Positions 12,745-24,799 of a stretch of DNA of 64,000 nucleotides are shown here, one piece after another (position 1 is the first letter of the stretch; each line of letters begins with the position of its first letter). The DNA is from Cyclina sinensis (taxonomy: Eukaryota > Mollusca > Bivalvia > Venerida > Veneridae). The stretch is from positions 1,674,001 to 1,738,000 of the forward strand of contig JAAONU010000123.1 in the NCBI GenBank assembly GCA_012932295.1, in the 5' to 3' direction. Made by a program: the position numbers and the translations under genes. A model generated the notes under the pieces. That model did no database searches. It was not told the origin of the DNA and was given only the letters and a program-made list of their open reading frames with translations.

Positions 12745-13060
12745 AAGTTTCAGAGAAAAGATTTTCAAAAATTATCTGGTTAAATGTCAAACAAGTTACT
12801 CACAGGTAGGGTCAGTTTTGACCCAAAAGAAATAATATAAACAAATCTTTGTAGAGGTCAGCTGTACAACGCTACATACCAAATACCTTAAATATAAGGC
12901 TTGCAGTTTCTGAATAAAAGACTTTCAAAAGATCTTACATTTTAAACAAATAGGACCCCGAGGGGCTATTTTGACCCCAGGGACATAATCCGAACAAACT
13001 TGGTACATATCCATCAGAAAATGCTACTTACAAAATATCTAAGCTCTATGGCATACAGTT
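12745..13060. repeat. Degenerate tandem repeat, about 155-bp period
   Basis: GTTTCAGAGAAAAGATTTTC near 12747, GTTTCTGAATAAAAGACTTTC near 12905 and GTTTCACAACC near 13055 open three diverged units. The first two hold TTTTGACCC near their middles. A further unit lies near 13640-13800 beyond the SINE. Confidence 0.65.
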
Positions 13061-13179
13061 TCACAACCATACAAACGTAAAATTTTGTAACAGAAAGATG
13101 CAATGAATCGTACAAAAATTATAATAACATCTAAAACGGGATTCGAACACGGGTCCTCCTGCATCCAAACACAACGCAC
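13061..13179. repeat. tRNA-like fragment (minus strand)
   Basis: The reverse strand reads GTTCGAATCCCGTTTT around 13137-13155, a B-box. No complete cloverleaf can be drawn. Confidence 0.4.
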
Positions 13180-13476
13180 TAGTTCAAAGAATTTAAGTGT
13201 ATTTATCGTCGGTACCAAATGCCCAGTTGTCCGACACCCCTTGCAGAGATAAGTTATTTCATGTTGTTGGGTATAGGGCATGATACAGAAAGCATTCCAT
13301 TCCAGAGACACTCCTGGTTCTTTTCCATGCTCAGTGAATAGCACTGATACATGGAACCTCGGTTTAACGCCTCGAAGAAAAGACAACTAGTAATGTAAGT
13401 TGAGGAGCGGCGAATCGAACACGCAACACCTTGATTACCAGTCCAGCGCGTTACCACTGGACCACAGATCCGTCCT
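13180..13476 (-). repeat. tRNA-derived SINE, family 1, full-length copy
   Basis: On the minus strand the head reads GATCTGTGGTCCAGTGGTAA and then GTGTTCGATTCGCC, giving good A- and B-boxes. A body of about 200 bp follows, with TTCCATGTATCAGTGC and AGGGGTGTCGGACAACTGG. The same head and body in the same order form the plus-strand copy at 14947-15170, which supports a SINE rather than a chance tRNA-like match. Confidence 0.8.
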
Positions 13477-14946
13477 TACTCCAGACGCAGTTGTCAGAGG
13501 TTGTATCTACACAATTATAGGCCGGTGTGCACTGGGCCGTAATAAGATGAAAAGAATTATAAAACTCTATGTAAAAGAAAGTGGTAGAGTTCACTTAACA
13601 ATGCAACATACAAACTATCTAAGTCCTAATGCATACATTTTTAGACAAGAAGTCTTTTCTATATGAACCCATCTAAAATAAGATTAACCTTGGGATTGTG
13701 GCCGTAAATGATCCCATGGGTATAATTTCCTAGAGGACCTCCACCCAATATATCTAAGCTGTATTCCTTGTAGTTTCAGACAAAAAGATTTTAAGTCTTC
13801 CCTGTAAACCGTTCGTACCTCCTCGATTATCTCCCCTGCGTCCGCCATTTAGGGACTGCCGAATGAAAAAGTATTATTCTGCAGAACGTAGAAGTCTATA
13901 TTTTATAACATTGCATGCTGTAGATTTATTCCTTATTATCAAAATTGCACCAAACACTGATTATATTAAAACAAATCTGACCAAAAGGGTACCATTATTT
14001 AAGAGCCATAATAATCCCGTTTTATTAAGTACAAAATACAAGTTGGTACTCTCCCTCAGCAGCTATGTGACTTCACACCGCTACTTTAATAAGAGTAGAT
14101 TTATGATATTGACCTTTACAATGAACTTTTAAACAACCAATGAAAGTGCACCAATATCTCCGCGACCGAAAAATCTTGAAACCATTTTTCATTGGTTGAA
14201 ACGATCACGTGGTTGCAAAAATTATGAATAGACACTAGGTGTTTTCTGACAATTTTGCAAACACATTTCATATTACGCGTTTACGTTTACATCGTAATAC
14301 AGTAATTAAACGTCTAAGACAACCATACGGAGCAAATGTATGTATATGACGATTAGTTGTAAGCTAGTCACTGATTGGCTGAAAAGTAACTGTGGATTTT
14401 CCTGTCTAAAAATAAAAATATCGTTCTGAAAATGGAATTTTAGCAAAGGTAAGAAAGTGAAACATTCGACCGATGATCAGGAGAGTAACAAGTTGGCTGC
14501 TTAAAAAAGCATCAAATGGGTTTTGCCATAATAATTGAATCTTAATGTGATCACACTGCTTGCGATATTGATAGTTGTCTTATTGCTTAAATGTTTCTAT
14601 CCATGTTTGTAAATATTGTCATTGTGTAAACAAAGCAAATAATTGTATTGCAATGTATATAGATTTATAAGTCTTTACAAGCACAGGATATAATGAATAC
14701 ATTCTAAAACATAATCTTTGAGAACTCACCTACGATCATCTATTTTAGAAATTACTAGAATATTGTAAATAGCGCATAAAAGCGAAAATATTAAAAAGAG
14801 AACAGCATAAAACTTTCATATTTTACAAGACTAACATTTCCAGTATGCATTATTTTTATTTGAACACTTGAAAAATGAAACACTGTGTTTTGCATAGTTG
14901 TTGTCACATTTTCAACATTTTATCTATTTAAGCCGGCATCCTACAA
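13477..14946. other. Intergenic with SINE tail motif and a small hairpin
   Basis: GACGCAGTTGTCAGAGGTTG near 13487 is a motif shared with 23985, 24297, 40617 and 40939. CAACCAATGAAA at about 14135 and its inverse TTTCATTGGTTG at about 14188 could pair to form a short hairpin with CCAAT boxes. No gene is supported. Confidence 0.5.
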
Positions 14947-15170
14947 GTGCAGTGGTCCAGTGGTAACATGCTGAACTGGCAATCCAATCAACTAACATTA
15001 CTTATTCTTTTTTTTTCGGTTGAGACGTTCAGCTTAGGTCCAATATACCAGTGCAATACACTGGGCATTGATCAGAACCAGAGGCGTCACTTTCTTGTCT
15101 TGCACTATCCCAGAAAACCTAAAATAACTAACCTTTTGCATGGGGCGTCGGTCAGTTGGTTAAGAGGTAA
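14947..15170 (+). repeat. tRNA-derived SINE, family 1, second copy
   Basis: The head GTGGTCCAGTGGTAACATGC and the body (CCAATATACCAGTGCAATAC, then GGGGCGTCGGTCAGTTGG) match the minus-strand copy at 13180-13476. The B-box region of the head is lost, so this copy is inactive. Confidence 0.75.
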
Positions 15171-15960
15171 ACTCTAATAGAGCAAATCACAGTTAATTTA
15201 GCAACGCTCACATCGCCTTCTGGCATTATAAACCTTTTCTCAATTCTTCGGCTTTGTTCAAGTTGTTGACGTTCTAAACATTTTTTTAAATTAAGCTTCA
15301 TTTTTAAAGTATCAAATCTAATGTTTTTATACAATGATTTTAGAAGTGCGAAAGCGTGTATCTACGACAAAAACAATTGCAAAAATGCTGATTTTAAGTA
15401 TGTTTTTAACGTGCAGTTAATAAATTTCTATTATATTGCTGTCGTTATTAAAAAAAATATATGCCAAATTATATGTAAATTGCACTCAATTATTCTGTTA
15501 AATTAAAACACATCATTTACCTAAAAACATTAACAATCACTATTAAACAATCAGATTCAATACATTTAACGCAGCTTCCTTTATTTTTTTAACCCTCGCT
15601 AATAAACATTTAGAGAAAAAATCAGATGACTGCAAAATGTTAAAACTACGGCAGCAAATAGGATCACAGAGACGCAGAATAAGGATGTCAGAAAAATCTC
15701 CGGCCGTAGACGCTCTGCTACATATTCATTTTCAATAGACGCTCTTTCGAAATTTTGAAAACTCGCCAAAAGGGGCATAACCTAATAATAGCAATAATGA
15801 TGATAGTAATGATGATAACAATTAGAAGGGGGAAAGCGAATGTATTGTTTCAATTATAATATATTAAAACTTGTTCGTTGGACCTACTTTGTTTTCTAAA
15901 GTCAACATGATCTTTTTACAAAAATGGTATCTTTTCTTTTTAATATACAAACTCACCTGC
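15171..15960. other. Intergenic, no feature seen
   Basis: AT-rich sequence with no recognised gene or repeat. Confidence 0.5.
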
Positions 15961-17430
15961 TGTACATATTCACGATGCACGCCGGGCACAGAACGATCAC
16001 ATATGCTCATTTTGAGCAAATGCTCAAGTGAGCTGAAAACTGAAGTCGCAAGATAATATTATGTTGAAAATGGCCCTTGAAATACTTTATAATTTTATTG
16101 TTTCTATACAAGTTTCCCTTGTTTATAGAGTACATGTTAAAGTATTTTTTTATAAGGGATTTAACAGTTTATTCATCTTTATCAGATCCAGACGGTTCTT
16201 TCGTTCCTCCATGCAGTCTTACTATCATCAAAGTGTAAATGGGGTACTCTGGGCAAAATTTTTAGACTGACAGACATAAGGACAGGCGGAGACCATATCC
16301 CGGCCGCTTTTCTAGAATTATTAAATCGTAATAAATCTATGTTATACGTAGGATTATCGTGTTTGTTAACTTGCTTCACATAAGCTCTTAAATGGAATAT
16401 CAGTCATAACAGAAACAGAAACAGGAAGTAAGTTTGTTGGTTTATTCCACAGAATCAGAGGAAGTAAATTCGTTGGTTTATTCTACTTGAAGGAGGTTAA
16501 ATTCAGGTTGGTGTTTTCTTTTGGTGTTTTTAGTTAAATCTTTAGTTTCATACAGTTTCAAATCCTATAAAAAACATATTCAAAAACAACTATTTTTGTC
16601 TATTATGTCTTAAGCCGTTCAATTCGGAAATACTAACGAGGGGTGTCTCAAATGTTCGTGCTTTTTTTGTTAACTGAATTCGTTTTCCGACACATCTACG
16701 TACTTTATTGACTGCAGTGACTTTAGTATCTGTTTACAAAATAAACAACGTAAAATTTTATTGTTTTCATATATAAAGTTTAAATTTCTAAACAAAAACA
16801 CTATAATACGTCAATTCCTACAGGGAAATTCGCATGCATCTTGCTCAATGTTAATTTTTATAATAAACAGTAATTATTGAAATTTACCATCTGTCGCTTT
16901 TCGTCGAATGAAATCTACTGTTTTCGTCAAATTAAAACGTATTTCCTGCAAGTTTGAAGTATGTATCCACTAGAAATTTACATATCAACAAAACGAGCGT
17001 GGCCGACGTGGTCATGACCTCGATGGGGGATGAGGAACTCAGGGTAGTGATTAAGATTTGCGGTGATCTAAGCAAAATTCCGACACAAACGTCGAAACTT
17101 CTCGAGCAGACTGTTAGATCTTGCAGCCGATCTGATCTGAAATTTCTTGGATCAAAGGAAAGTATATCTGATGATGCTCGTTGCGGTGAAACCTGTGATG
17201 AAGGAAGGTGTTTCCTGAAACAATGCTCAGCTGATAGGGAATATTTTTTTCGATTTGCTTAAGAGATTCAAATTGAAACGCAGCGAATAATTGCACAATA
17301 TGACAATACTTAGTAGAGAGATATGTTCTATAAGTGGGTACCCCGGCAAAGTAAAAGTGTTGCTGTCCACGGTGACTGTGTTACTGTGGACATCTTAAGG
17401 TCGACGTCTAAAATGCATTAATGTTATTTA
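15961..17430. repeat. Segmental duplication, copy 1 (partner 38750-41330)
   Basis: Shared landmarks in the same order are TTTTGAGCAAAT, TGGAGTCGCAAGAT-like, GGAGGTTAAATTCAGG, the mariner remnant and TGTGGACATCTTAAGGTCGA. This block begins a collinear stretch running through the minisatellite and the downstream B-box gene to about 26560. Its partner runs to about 46900. Confidence 0.85.
16990..17195 (+). pseudogene. Mariner-family transposase N-terminal remnant
   Basis: The frame reads GDEELRVVIKICGDLSKIPT, then SKLLEQTVRSCSRSDLKF and LGSKESISDDARCGE. It follows the N-terminal helix-turn-helix part of mariner/SETMAR-type transposases, in which a region like IKFxxxLGKTPTET is followed by SR..VFEWHKRFKEGRE and DDARSGRP. 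The DDARCG block is the most telling match. The DDD catalytic domain is missing. The partner at 40400-41110 is interrupted by SINE sequence. This is family recognition by eye, not a search. Confidence 0.6.
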
Positions 17431-17985
17431 TTGTAAAACCTTACCTATACGATGTTTTCTGATGTAATATGACTGTGATATAATTGATTGATAAATATAT
17501 TTGATAGACCAGTTTTATCTTTTTTCTTTGTTTTATTGGTCCGAAATTATTTTAAAAAATAAAATAAATAAAAGGGGCACGAACGTCTGACACACCGCAC
17601 GAATTTATTTTCAAAAGAACTGCATAAACAAGAAACAATTGGTTATTGATTAAATAAGTTAGATCAATAGAAAAGTTCTCTACCTAGTCGCTCAAATGTG
17701 CACTTCAATTTACAAATTTTCACAAAAGGTGCAACGGTATGACTGTAATCAATACTTATTTAAACCTGTTTATCTGTAAAAAAAAAATATCTTGTCCTTT
17801 TTCGACAAAACTGCAGATCTATTTTTTCTGAGCTCAGGTTAAGGAGCTACTAAGTGTATATTTCCATTTGTCCATAGATATGAAAAGTTACTCAAATATT
17901 TTAATAGTTTGCTTATTTCTTCAAATTTGTTCTTCGACGAAACTTCTCAAGTTTCTTCATCGATTAGAATTAAAGTCAATAAGCG
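17431..17985. other. Intergenic, no feature seen
   Basis: AT-rich spacer between the mariner remnant and the minisatellite. The paralogous region in the other copy holds the foldback element at 41325-41857. Confidence 0.5.
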
Positions 17986-20900
17986 ATGTAATCTTAACAG
18001 TGAAGTATATACTCTATATCTCTGTAAGAGAGGTATTGGTAACAGTAATGTAAAAAAGAGATGTATCGATAACAGTGAAGCAAATAAGATATATATCAAT
18101 AACAGTGAAGTAATTCAGAGATATATCTATAACAGTGAAGTAACTCAGACATGTATCGATAAAAATAAAGTAAATAAGATATGTCTCAATAACAGTGAAG
18201 TAAATCAGATATGTCTGGATGACAGTGAAATAAATAAGAGGTATCAATAACAGTGAAGTATGTAACAAATTTTTTGATAACAGTGAAGTAAATAATGGGT
18301 ATGAATAACATTGAAGTAAAAAGATATGTATCAATAACTGTCAACTAAATCAGACATGTATCGATTACAGTGAAATGAATAAGAAGTGTGAATAACATTG
18401 AAGTAAATAAAATATGTATCAATAACACTGAACTAAATCAGACATGTATCGATTACAATGAAGTAAATAAGAGGCATGAATAACATTGAAGTAAATAAGA
18501 TATGTATCAATAACAGTGAACAAAGTCAGACATGTATCAAAAACGGTGAAAAATATAAGATATGTATCAAAAATAGTGCAGTAAATCAGACATGTATCGA
18601 TAACAATGAAGTAAAAAAGATATGTCTCGATAACAGTCAAGTAAATAAGAGGTATGAATAACATTGAAGTAAATAAGATGTGTATCAATCACAGTGAACT
18701 AAATCAGACATGTATCGATTACAGTGAAGTAAATAAGAGGAATGAATAAAAATGGAGTAAATTAGATATATTTCACTAATAATGATGTAAATCAGACATG
18801 TATCAAAACAGTGATGTTGATAATATATGTATCAATAACAGTGAAGTAAATCAGAAATGTATCGATAACAATTAAATAAATAACAGGAATAAATAACAAT
18901 AAAGAAAATGAGATATGTATCAGTAACAGTGATGTAAATCAGACATTATCGAAACAGTGACATAAATAGGAGATATCAGTAACAGTGAAGTATATAAGAG
19001 ATTTATCGTTTACAGTGAAGTAAATAACAGGAATGAATAACAATGAAGTAAATGAGATATGTATCAGTAACAGTGCTGTAAATCAGACATGTATCGAATG
19101 AGTGAAATAAATAAGACATGTATTCAATACAGTGAAGTGAATAGGAAGAATGAATAAAAATGAAGTTAACAAGATATATATCAGTAAAAGTGATGTTAAT
19201 TAGACATGTATCAAAACAATGAAGTAAATAAGATAAATAATAATGAAGTAAATCAGACATGTATCGATTACAGTAGAATAAATAAGAGGTATCAATAACA
19301 GTGAATTATATAAGAGATGTATCGATAACAGTGAAGTAAATAAAAGGTATCAATAACAGTGAGGTAAATCAGACATTTATCGGTAACAGTGAAGTAAATA
19401 AGATATATATCAATAACTGTGAAATATATAAGAGATGTATCGATAACAGTGAAGTAAATGAGATATGTCTCAACAACAGTGAAATATATAAGAGTTGTAG
19501 CGATAACAGTGAAGTAAATAACAGATATCAATAACATTGAAGTCAATAAGATATGTATCAATAACAGTGAAGTTAATCAGACATGTATCGATAAAAGTGA
19601 AATAAATATGATATGAATCAATAACATTGAAGTAAATCAGAAATGAACCAATGACAGTGAAGTAAATGAGGGGTATGAATAAAAGTGAAGTAAATAAGAC
19701 ACGTAACAGCGACGTTAATCAGACATGTATAGATTACAGTGAAGTAGATAAGATTTGCATCAGTAACAGTCATGTCAATAGGACATAAATCAGTGAAGGA
19801 AATAAGGTATGAATCAATAACATTGAAGTAAATAAGATATGTTTCAATAACAGTGAAGTAAACCAGACATGTATCGATAAAAGTGAAGTAAATTAAATAT
19901 GTCTCAATAACAGTAAAGTAAATCAGACATGTATCGATAACAGTGAAATAAAAAGGAGGCATCAATAACAGTGAAGTACATAAGAGTTGTATGTATAGTA
20001 GTGAAGTTGATAAGAGGAAAGAATAACAATGAAATAACTAAGATTTGTATAGGTAACAGTGCTGTAAATCAGACATGTTTCAAAATAGTGAAGTAAATTA
20101 AATATGTGTCAATAACAGTGAAGGAAATCAAGCCTGTCACGATTAAAGTGAAATAAATAAATATGTATCGATAACATTGAATTAAATAAGGCAAGCATCG
20201 GTAACTGTGAAATGAATAAGAGGTATCAATAACAGTGAAGTAAATGAGAGATGTATCGATATCAGAGAGGTAAATAAGAGGAATGAATAACAATGAAGTA
20301 AATAAGATATGTATCAGTGATAGTGATGTAAATCAGACATGTATCGATTACAGTGAAATAAATAAGAGGTATCAATAACAGTGAAGTATGTAAGAGATGT
20401 ATCGCTAACAGTAATGTTAATAAGAGGTATGAATAACAGTGATGTAAATAAGATATTTATCAATAACAATGAGAAAATCAGACATGTATCTTTAACAGTA
20501 AAATAAATATGTATCTTCAACGTGAAATAAATAAGATATGTGTCAATAACAGCGAAGTAAATCGGACATTTATCAGTACCAAGAAGTAAATAAGATATGT
20601 ATCAATAACAGCGAAGTAAATCAGACATTTATCGGTAACAGAGAAGAAAATAAGATATGTATCAATAACAGTGAAGTTAATCAGATATGTATCAATAACA
20701 GTGAAGTTAATCAGATATGTATCGATAACAGTGAAGTAAATAAGTTTTGCATTAGTAACAGTCATGTTAATAAGACATAAATCAAATCAGTGAAGGAAAT
20801 AAGGTATGATACATAACATTGAAGTAAATAAGATATGTTCCAAAAACAGTAAAGTAAATCAGACATGTATCGATAACAGTGAAACAAAAAGGAGGTATCA

Positions 20901-21292
20901 ATAACAGTGAAGTACATAAGAGATGTATCTATAGTAGTGAAGTTGATAAGAGAAATGAATAACAATGAAGTAACTAAGATATGTATAGGTAAAGTGATAT
21001 AAATCAGACATGTATCAATAACAGTGAAGGAAATCAGGCATGTATCGATTACAGTGAAATGACTAAGATATGTATCAATAACAGTGATTCAAATCAGACA
21101 AGCATCGATAACAGTGAAATAAATAAGAGATGTATCGATATCAGAGAGGAAAATAAGAGGAATGAATAACAATATAGTAAATAAGATATGTTTCAGTAAT
21201 AGTGATGTAAATCAGACATGTATCGATTACAGTGAAATAAATAAGAGGTATCAATAACAGTGAAGTATGTAAGAGATGTATCGGTAACAGTA
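17986..21292. repeat. 30-bp minisatellite array, main block
   Basis: More than 100 units of a 30-bp repeat with consensus ATGTATCGATAACAGTGAAG plus TAAATAAGAT, alternating in places with TAAATCAGAC. Because 30 is divisible by three, several frames stay open for 60-115 codons. The minus strand reads a decapeptide of the type LIYFTVIDTY over and over. The period is well kept but individual units are diverged, and some units are shortened. No gene is inferred. Confidence 0.95.
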
Positions 21293-21296
21293 TATG

Positions 21297-21429
21297 TTAT
21301 TTGGGTTTTTGAGTGATATATGTGGATATATTACCTGTCAAGATTTTATATCACCCGAGCCGTTAGGCGAGGGTGATATTTATCTTGGCAGGTAATATAT
21401 CCACATATATCACTCAAAAACCCAAATAA
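21297..21429. repeat. Near-perfect palindrome, 60-bp arms
   Basis: The left arm starts TTATTTGGGTTTTTGAGTGA and ends in ATATCACCC. The right arm from 21371 is its inverse with very few mismatches. The short loop is GC-rich (GAGCCGTTAGGCGA). Confidence 0.95.
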
Positions 21430-21895
21430 TAATTTTATTACCCTTCCCCTGCCGAGTAAGATGATTTAAAAAATCATTGCTGTTTCAAATGAAACGTCGA
21501 AATAAGATTCCCTTTAGGGTACCCCTTCACCGCAAAATGACGTCAAAGGATAATTTGTGCTGGCGAAATGCGGTATTTTCCCAGAAGTGTTAATTATTTT
21601 TTTTTTTAATATTGATTTTATATCTTTAATGAAAGCCATAAATTTGGGTTAGTATATCTGCGCATTCATTACAGATTATTTTCTTTATTTTTTTTTTATT
21701 TTTATTTCAATAGTTCGTCTGTAGATCTACATGTAGTTTTTGCTTTTGTACCTAACGAATGTAAACAAGAGAAAATGAGTAGTCTGTTGAAGACACTTTT
21801 TTGTTATAAATATCAAGGTTTGGCGAGGTCATATTTGTTTCAAATACTGATGAGAATATTTATCACTACTCTATTTTGGTAAATATGTAGAGGAT

Positions 21896-22046
21896 ATTTG
21901 TTTGTTTTGGTGTAAGATCGAAATTTATTTCATCGAGTGATGGCAAGGATTTATATTTTCACGAGTGGCGCAGCCACGAGTGAAAATATTTAATCCTTGC
22001 CATCACGAGATGAAATAAATTTCGATCTTACACCAAAAACAAACAA
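21896..22046. repeat. Near-perfect palindrome, 74-bp arms
   Basis: The left arm contains GGTGTAAGATCGAAATTTAT and GATGGCAAGGAT. The right arm reverses it. The centre is GTGGC-GCA-GCCAC. It would extrude a long hairpin. Confidence 0.95.
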
Positions 22047-22950
22047 ATTTTCTTTTTATTTCATGCTTTTCAATGGATTATTTGAATTATTTCTCATTTT
22101 TAATGTTTTACCTATCCAAGTGTTCCCCGTCTGGTGCCCCACTTTCCTTCTTCTTCACGTGCTAACACATGTATATTTCGTAATAAAAATAGTTCCAGAT
22201 AAACTCTCATTTTTAATATATAATTCACTAGACAGGGTCTTATTCATTTATTATTTTATGCCAAACAGAAAAAAGAAATCGTTTTGTAAATTTATTTAGA
22301 GTAAACAACAGTTTTAGGCTGATAAAGCTATTGAATTACTGCGCGTGAATCGAAGTCAGCTCAGTTCAATCCGCCATTTTTTTTCATTCACAACGTGTGT
22401 GGGAATTATAAACAAAACAAGGATTTAAATCAAACTAGTGAACGAACATCATAACAGGTATATTATTTGCCTAATTCATATTAATTAGAATCAGTGTCAC
22501 TGTCAGGTAGCATCATGATACGTTTGTATGGCCTAATTATCGGCGAACACGGATCAACGGCTGCAGACAACTCAAGTTGTACTTTTGTACATGTATATGG
22601 GGTTCATTGAAGGGAAAAAAAGTAGTTCCGTAGCAGTGAAGTTTCAAAATGATAATTTCACTGTTTGAAACAGTGAGATTATCAGGATTTAATCTACTGA
22701 TATATTTCAATAATCCATTGAAAAGCATGAAATAAATTTTTTTAACAATTAAAAAGTGTTCGTATATCGGAATTTACACTTTACAAAATCGAACCGTACG
22801 CGCATCGTCACAACGCATGTTGTTTACAACGTTTACAACATGGGGTACCAAAAGGGGAAATTTAATGTGTATATTACCTGTCCGGCTCGGTAATATCAAT
22901 TTCTTTCGGCGGATCAATAGCCAATCAAAAAAGGAGAAAAAATCTGGAAG

Positions 22951-23330
22951 GGTAATAATGAAGTATATAATAGGTATGAATAACAGTGATGTAAATAAGA
23001 TATTTATCACTAACAGTGAAGTAAATCAGACATGTATCTATAACAGTGAAATAAATAAGATATGTATCAATAACAGTGAAGTAAATCAGAGGTATGAATA
23101 ACAATGAAGTAAATAAGATATGTATCAGTAATTATGATGTAAATCAGCTATGCATTGATTACAGTGAAATAAATAAGATGTATCAATAACAGTGAAGTAT
23201 GTAAGAGATGTATCGATAACAGAGAAATAAATAAAAGATTTAACGGTAAAAGTGATGTAAATAAGACATGTATCGGTAACAGTGAAATAAATAAGAGATG
23301 TAACGGCCACAGTAAAGAAAATAAAAGACT
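22951..23330. repeat. 30-bp minisatellite array, second block
   Basis: About a dozen units of the same 30-bp repeat continue beyond the insertion, up to GTAAAGAAAATAAAAGACTGG. Confidence 0.9.
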
Positions 23331-24761
23331 GGAATAAAAGACAAATGCATTCTTACAGTTAGGTTAAAATATTCATTAACTTCTATAGACATCGAAGAAG
23401 GAACATTTCCTTCAAATGATATCACCTGATATGATTTCTTCCTGGGTTTAAGCCATCGGAATATAGCAAGTCAGAGACTGTCATCCCTGTTTGGATTCGA
23501 ACAATCTATAGATCGGGAGCTAATGTTCTAAGCATGCAATGATTATGAGATGACAAACATAAAGTATGTATCTTTATGGAAGATAAATTTATCAGTCTTT
23601 ATCAACAAACGAACGCATAACAAAACTATTCTCTATGAAAACAAACAGCAATGTCATCTTTACACAAATGCAGTTGTAGAAATATATTTAAGATTATCGG
23701 AGTGTAAAATATTCAAACTATTGTTGAAAAATATTTCAAATGATATCAAAATGTTTTTTGTTGCTGTTGTTGTTGTTTCATTTTAATGAATTGGTGTCAC
23801 AACAAAATTTTGTGTGGTAAAGAATGCTTTAGAAATCTTACGTGCTAAAAATATAAAATAATAGTAGTAATTAATATCAAGAAATTGTTCGAAGGAATTG
23901 TAGATGTTTATCGAAGTTCTTACGAACATTAAAGTACGTAACAGAAAAGTGCCATGCATCTTAGCATCTGAGCAAAAGAATCGATTCTCCGACGCAGTTG
24001 TCAGAAGTTGTAATTATACAATTATAGGAAAGTATGCACTAGAATGTAACACATTCCCTCTTAAGAAAGTCGTCATTTATGATGACGAATGGTGTTGTGT
24101 ATTTTCATATCAGAAAATCAGACAGAAGTCTTGAAAGGTTCTTTTTTATTTTACTTTTACATGTAAGGCCATGAGAAGTCATCCCGGACGAGTCCATAAC
24201 AGACAATGCATCTTTGAATACAAAGCCCAGAGCGGGATTCGAATTTTGATCTTAACGCATCGAAAACCAACACCCTAATCAAAAAAACCCATTCCCTGAC
24301 GTAGTTGTCAGAGGTTGTATTTATACAATCTTAGGAAAGTGTGCAATAGAACGTAACAAAATGTTTAGATTTGATTTGGAAATGATGTGCTCCAACAAGA
24401 CAGTTTGTGTAAGGTCAATTCATACTGTAAGCTTCTACAGCCTCATTTATATCAAAACCTTTTATATAGAATATAAAAAAAAACTTCGATCGTTGCTGAT
24501 CGAAATAAAAATGTAAAAATTTGTTACTTTATGTCTGTGGTAAAGAAACATTGAATAATCATTGTATTCTCTTTCGGCATTAAAAATACAGCTTCAACAG
24601 CACTCTTTTTCAGTAACAGTATCCTGGCTCTATTTGGAATTTATCATTTCATTTTTTCTGAAGTTCCAGTAGCAACAAACAACTGTGGAAGTGCTTCTGT
24701 GTGATATGCATGATTACGTGATTGTTGTTGCATAGCCCTTTTGAAAAGTTTGAATTATAAT
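23331..24761. repeat. 5' flank of B-box gene, duplicated, with SINE dimer
   Basis: From CAAATGCATTCTTACAGTTAG on it matches 42505-42580 and 43690-44620. The pogo-like element of the other copy is absent here. A SINE-type dimer fills about 23955-24370. The motif GACGCAGTTGTCAGAAGTTG occurs twice, and a minus-strand tRNA-like head at 24226-24290 carries a TTCGAATCCCGC B-box. The same dimer occurs at 40483-41010 but at a different site, so the two were inserted independently or moved. Confidence 0.7.
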
Positions 24762-24799
24762 TGTCTTTTTTCCAGCGGTAAACATTGCAACACACAACA
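24762..24799 (+). promoter_or_regulatory. 3' splice site and 5' UTR of B-box gene
   Basis: A pyrimidine tract ending CTTTTTTCCAG at 24775 is followed by 24 bases to the ATG. The same arrangement precedes all four B-box copies, with 23-24 bases between AG and ATG, so each coding exon is probably spliced to an upstream non-coding exon that was not identified. Confidence 0.65.

Larger units (their letters stand above)
21293..22950. mobile_element. Palindrome-rich insertion within the minisatellite
   Basis: The 30-bp array stops at 21292 and resumes at about 22951. The insert starts with a near-perfect 60-bp-arm palindrome and contains a second palindrome of 74-bp arms. It also contains inverted copies of a CATGCTTTTCAATGGATTAT segment (about 22061-22086 and 22705-22731) and a 16-bp-arm hairpin at 22651-22683. 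TTATTACCCTTCC at 21435 pairs with its inverse at 22947-22959. No transposase-like reading frame is seen. It looks like a nested foldback/MITE-type element. Confidence 0.7.

Noticed and set aside
16954..17262. 102-codon intact gene
   Set aside because: The frame contains the mariner N-terminal match but runs off it at both ends. The paralogue is interrupted and the catalytic domain is missing, so it is a remnant.
18014..20965. Many minus-strand frames of 60-115 codons with repeated LIYFTVIDT
   Set aside because: They are products of a 30-bp repeat whose length is divisible by three. Frames break at random in diverged units, have no consistent start and are not conserved as proteins between arrays.
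17986..23330. CRISPR-like array
   Set aside because: Period 30 has no alternating unique spacers: the whole unit is the repeat. The genome is eukaryotic.
24785..24799. Earlier start of the B-box protein, adding MQHTT
   Set aside because: The first codon is TTG. The ATG at 24800 has better context and aligns with the starts of the paralogues; the same holds for 44631 against 44646.
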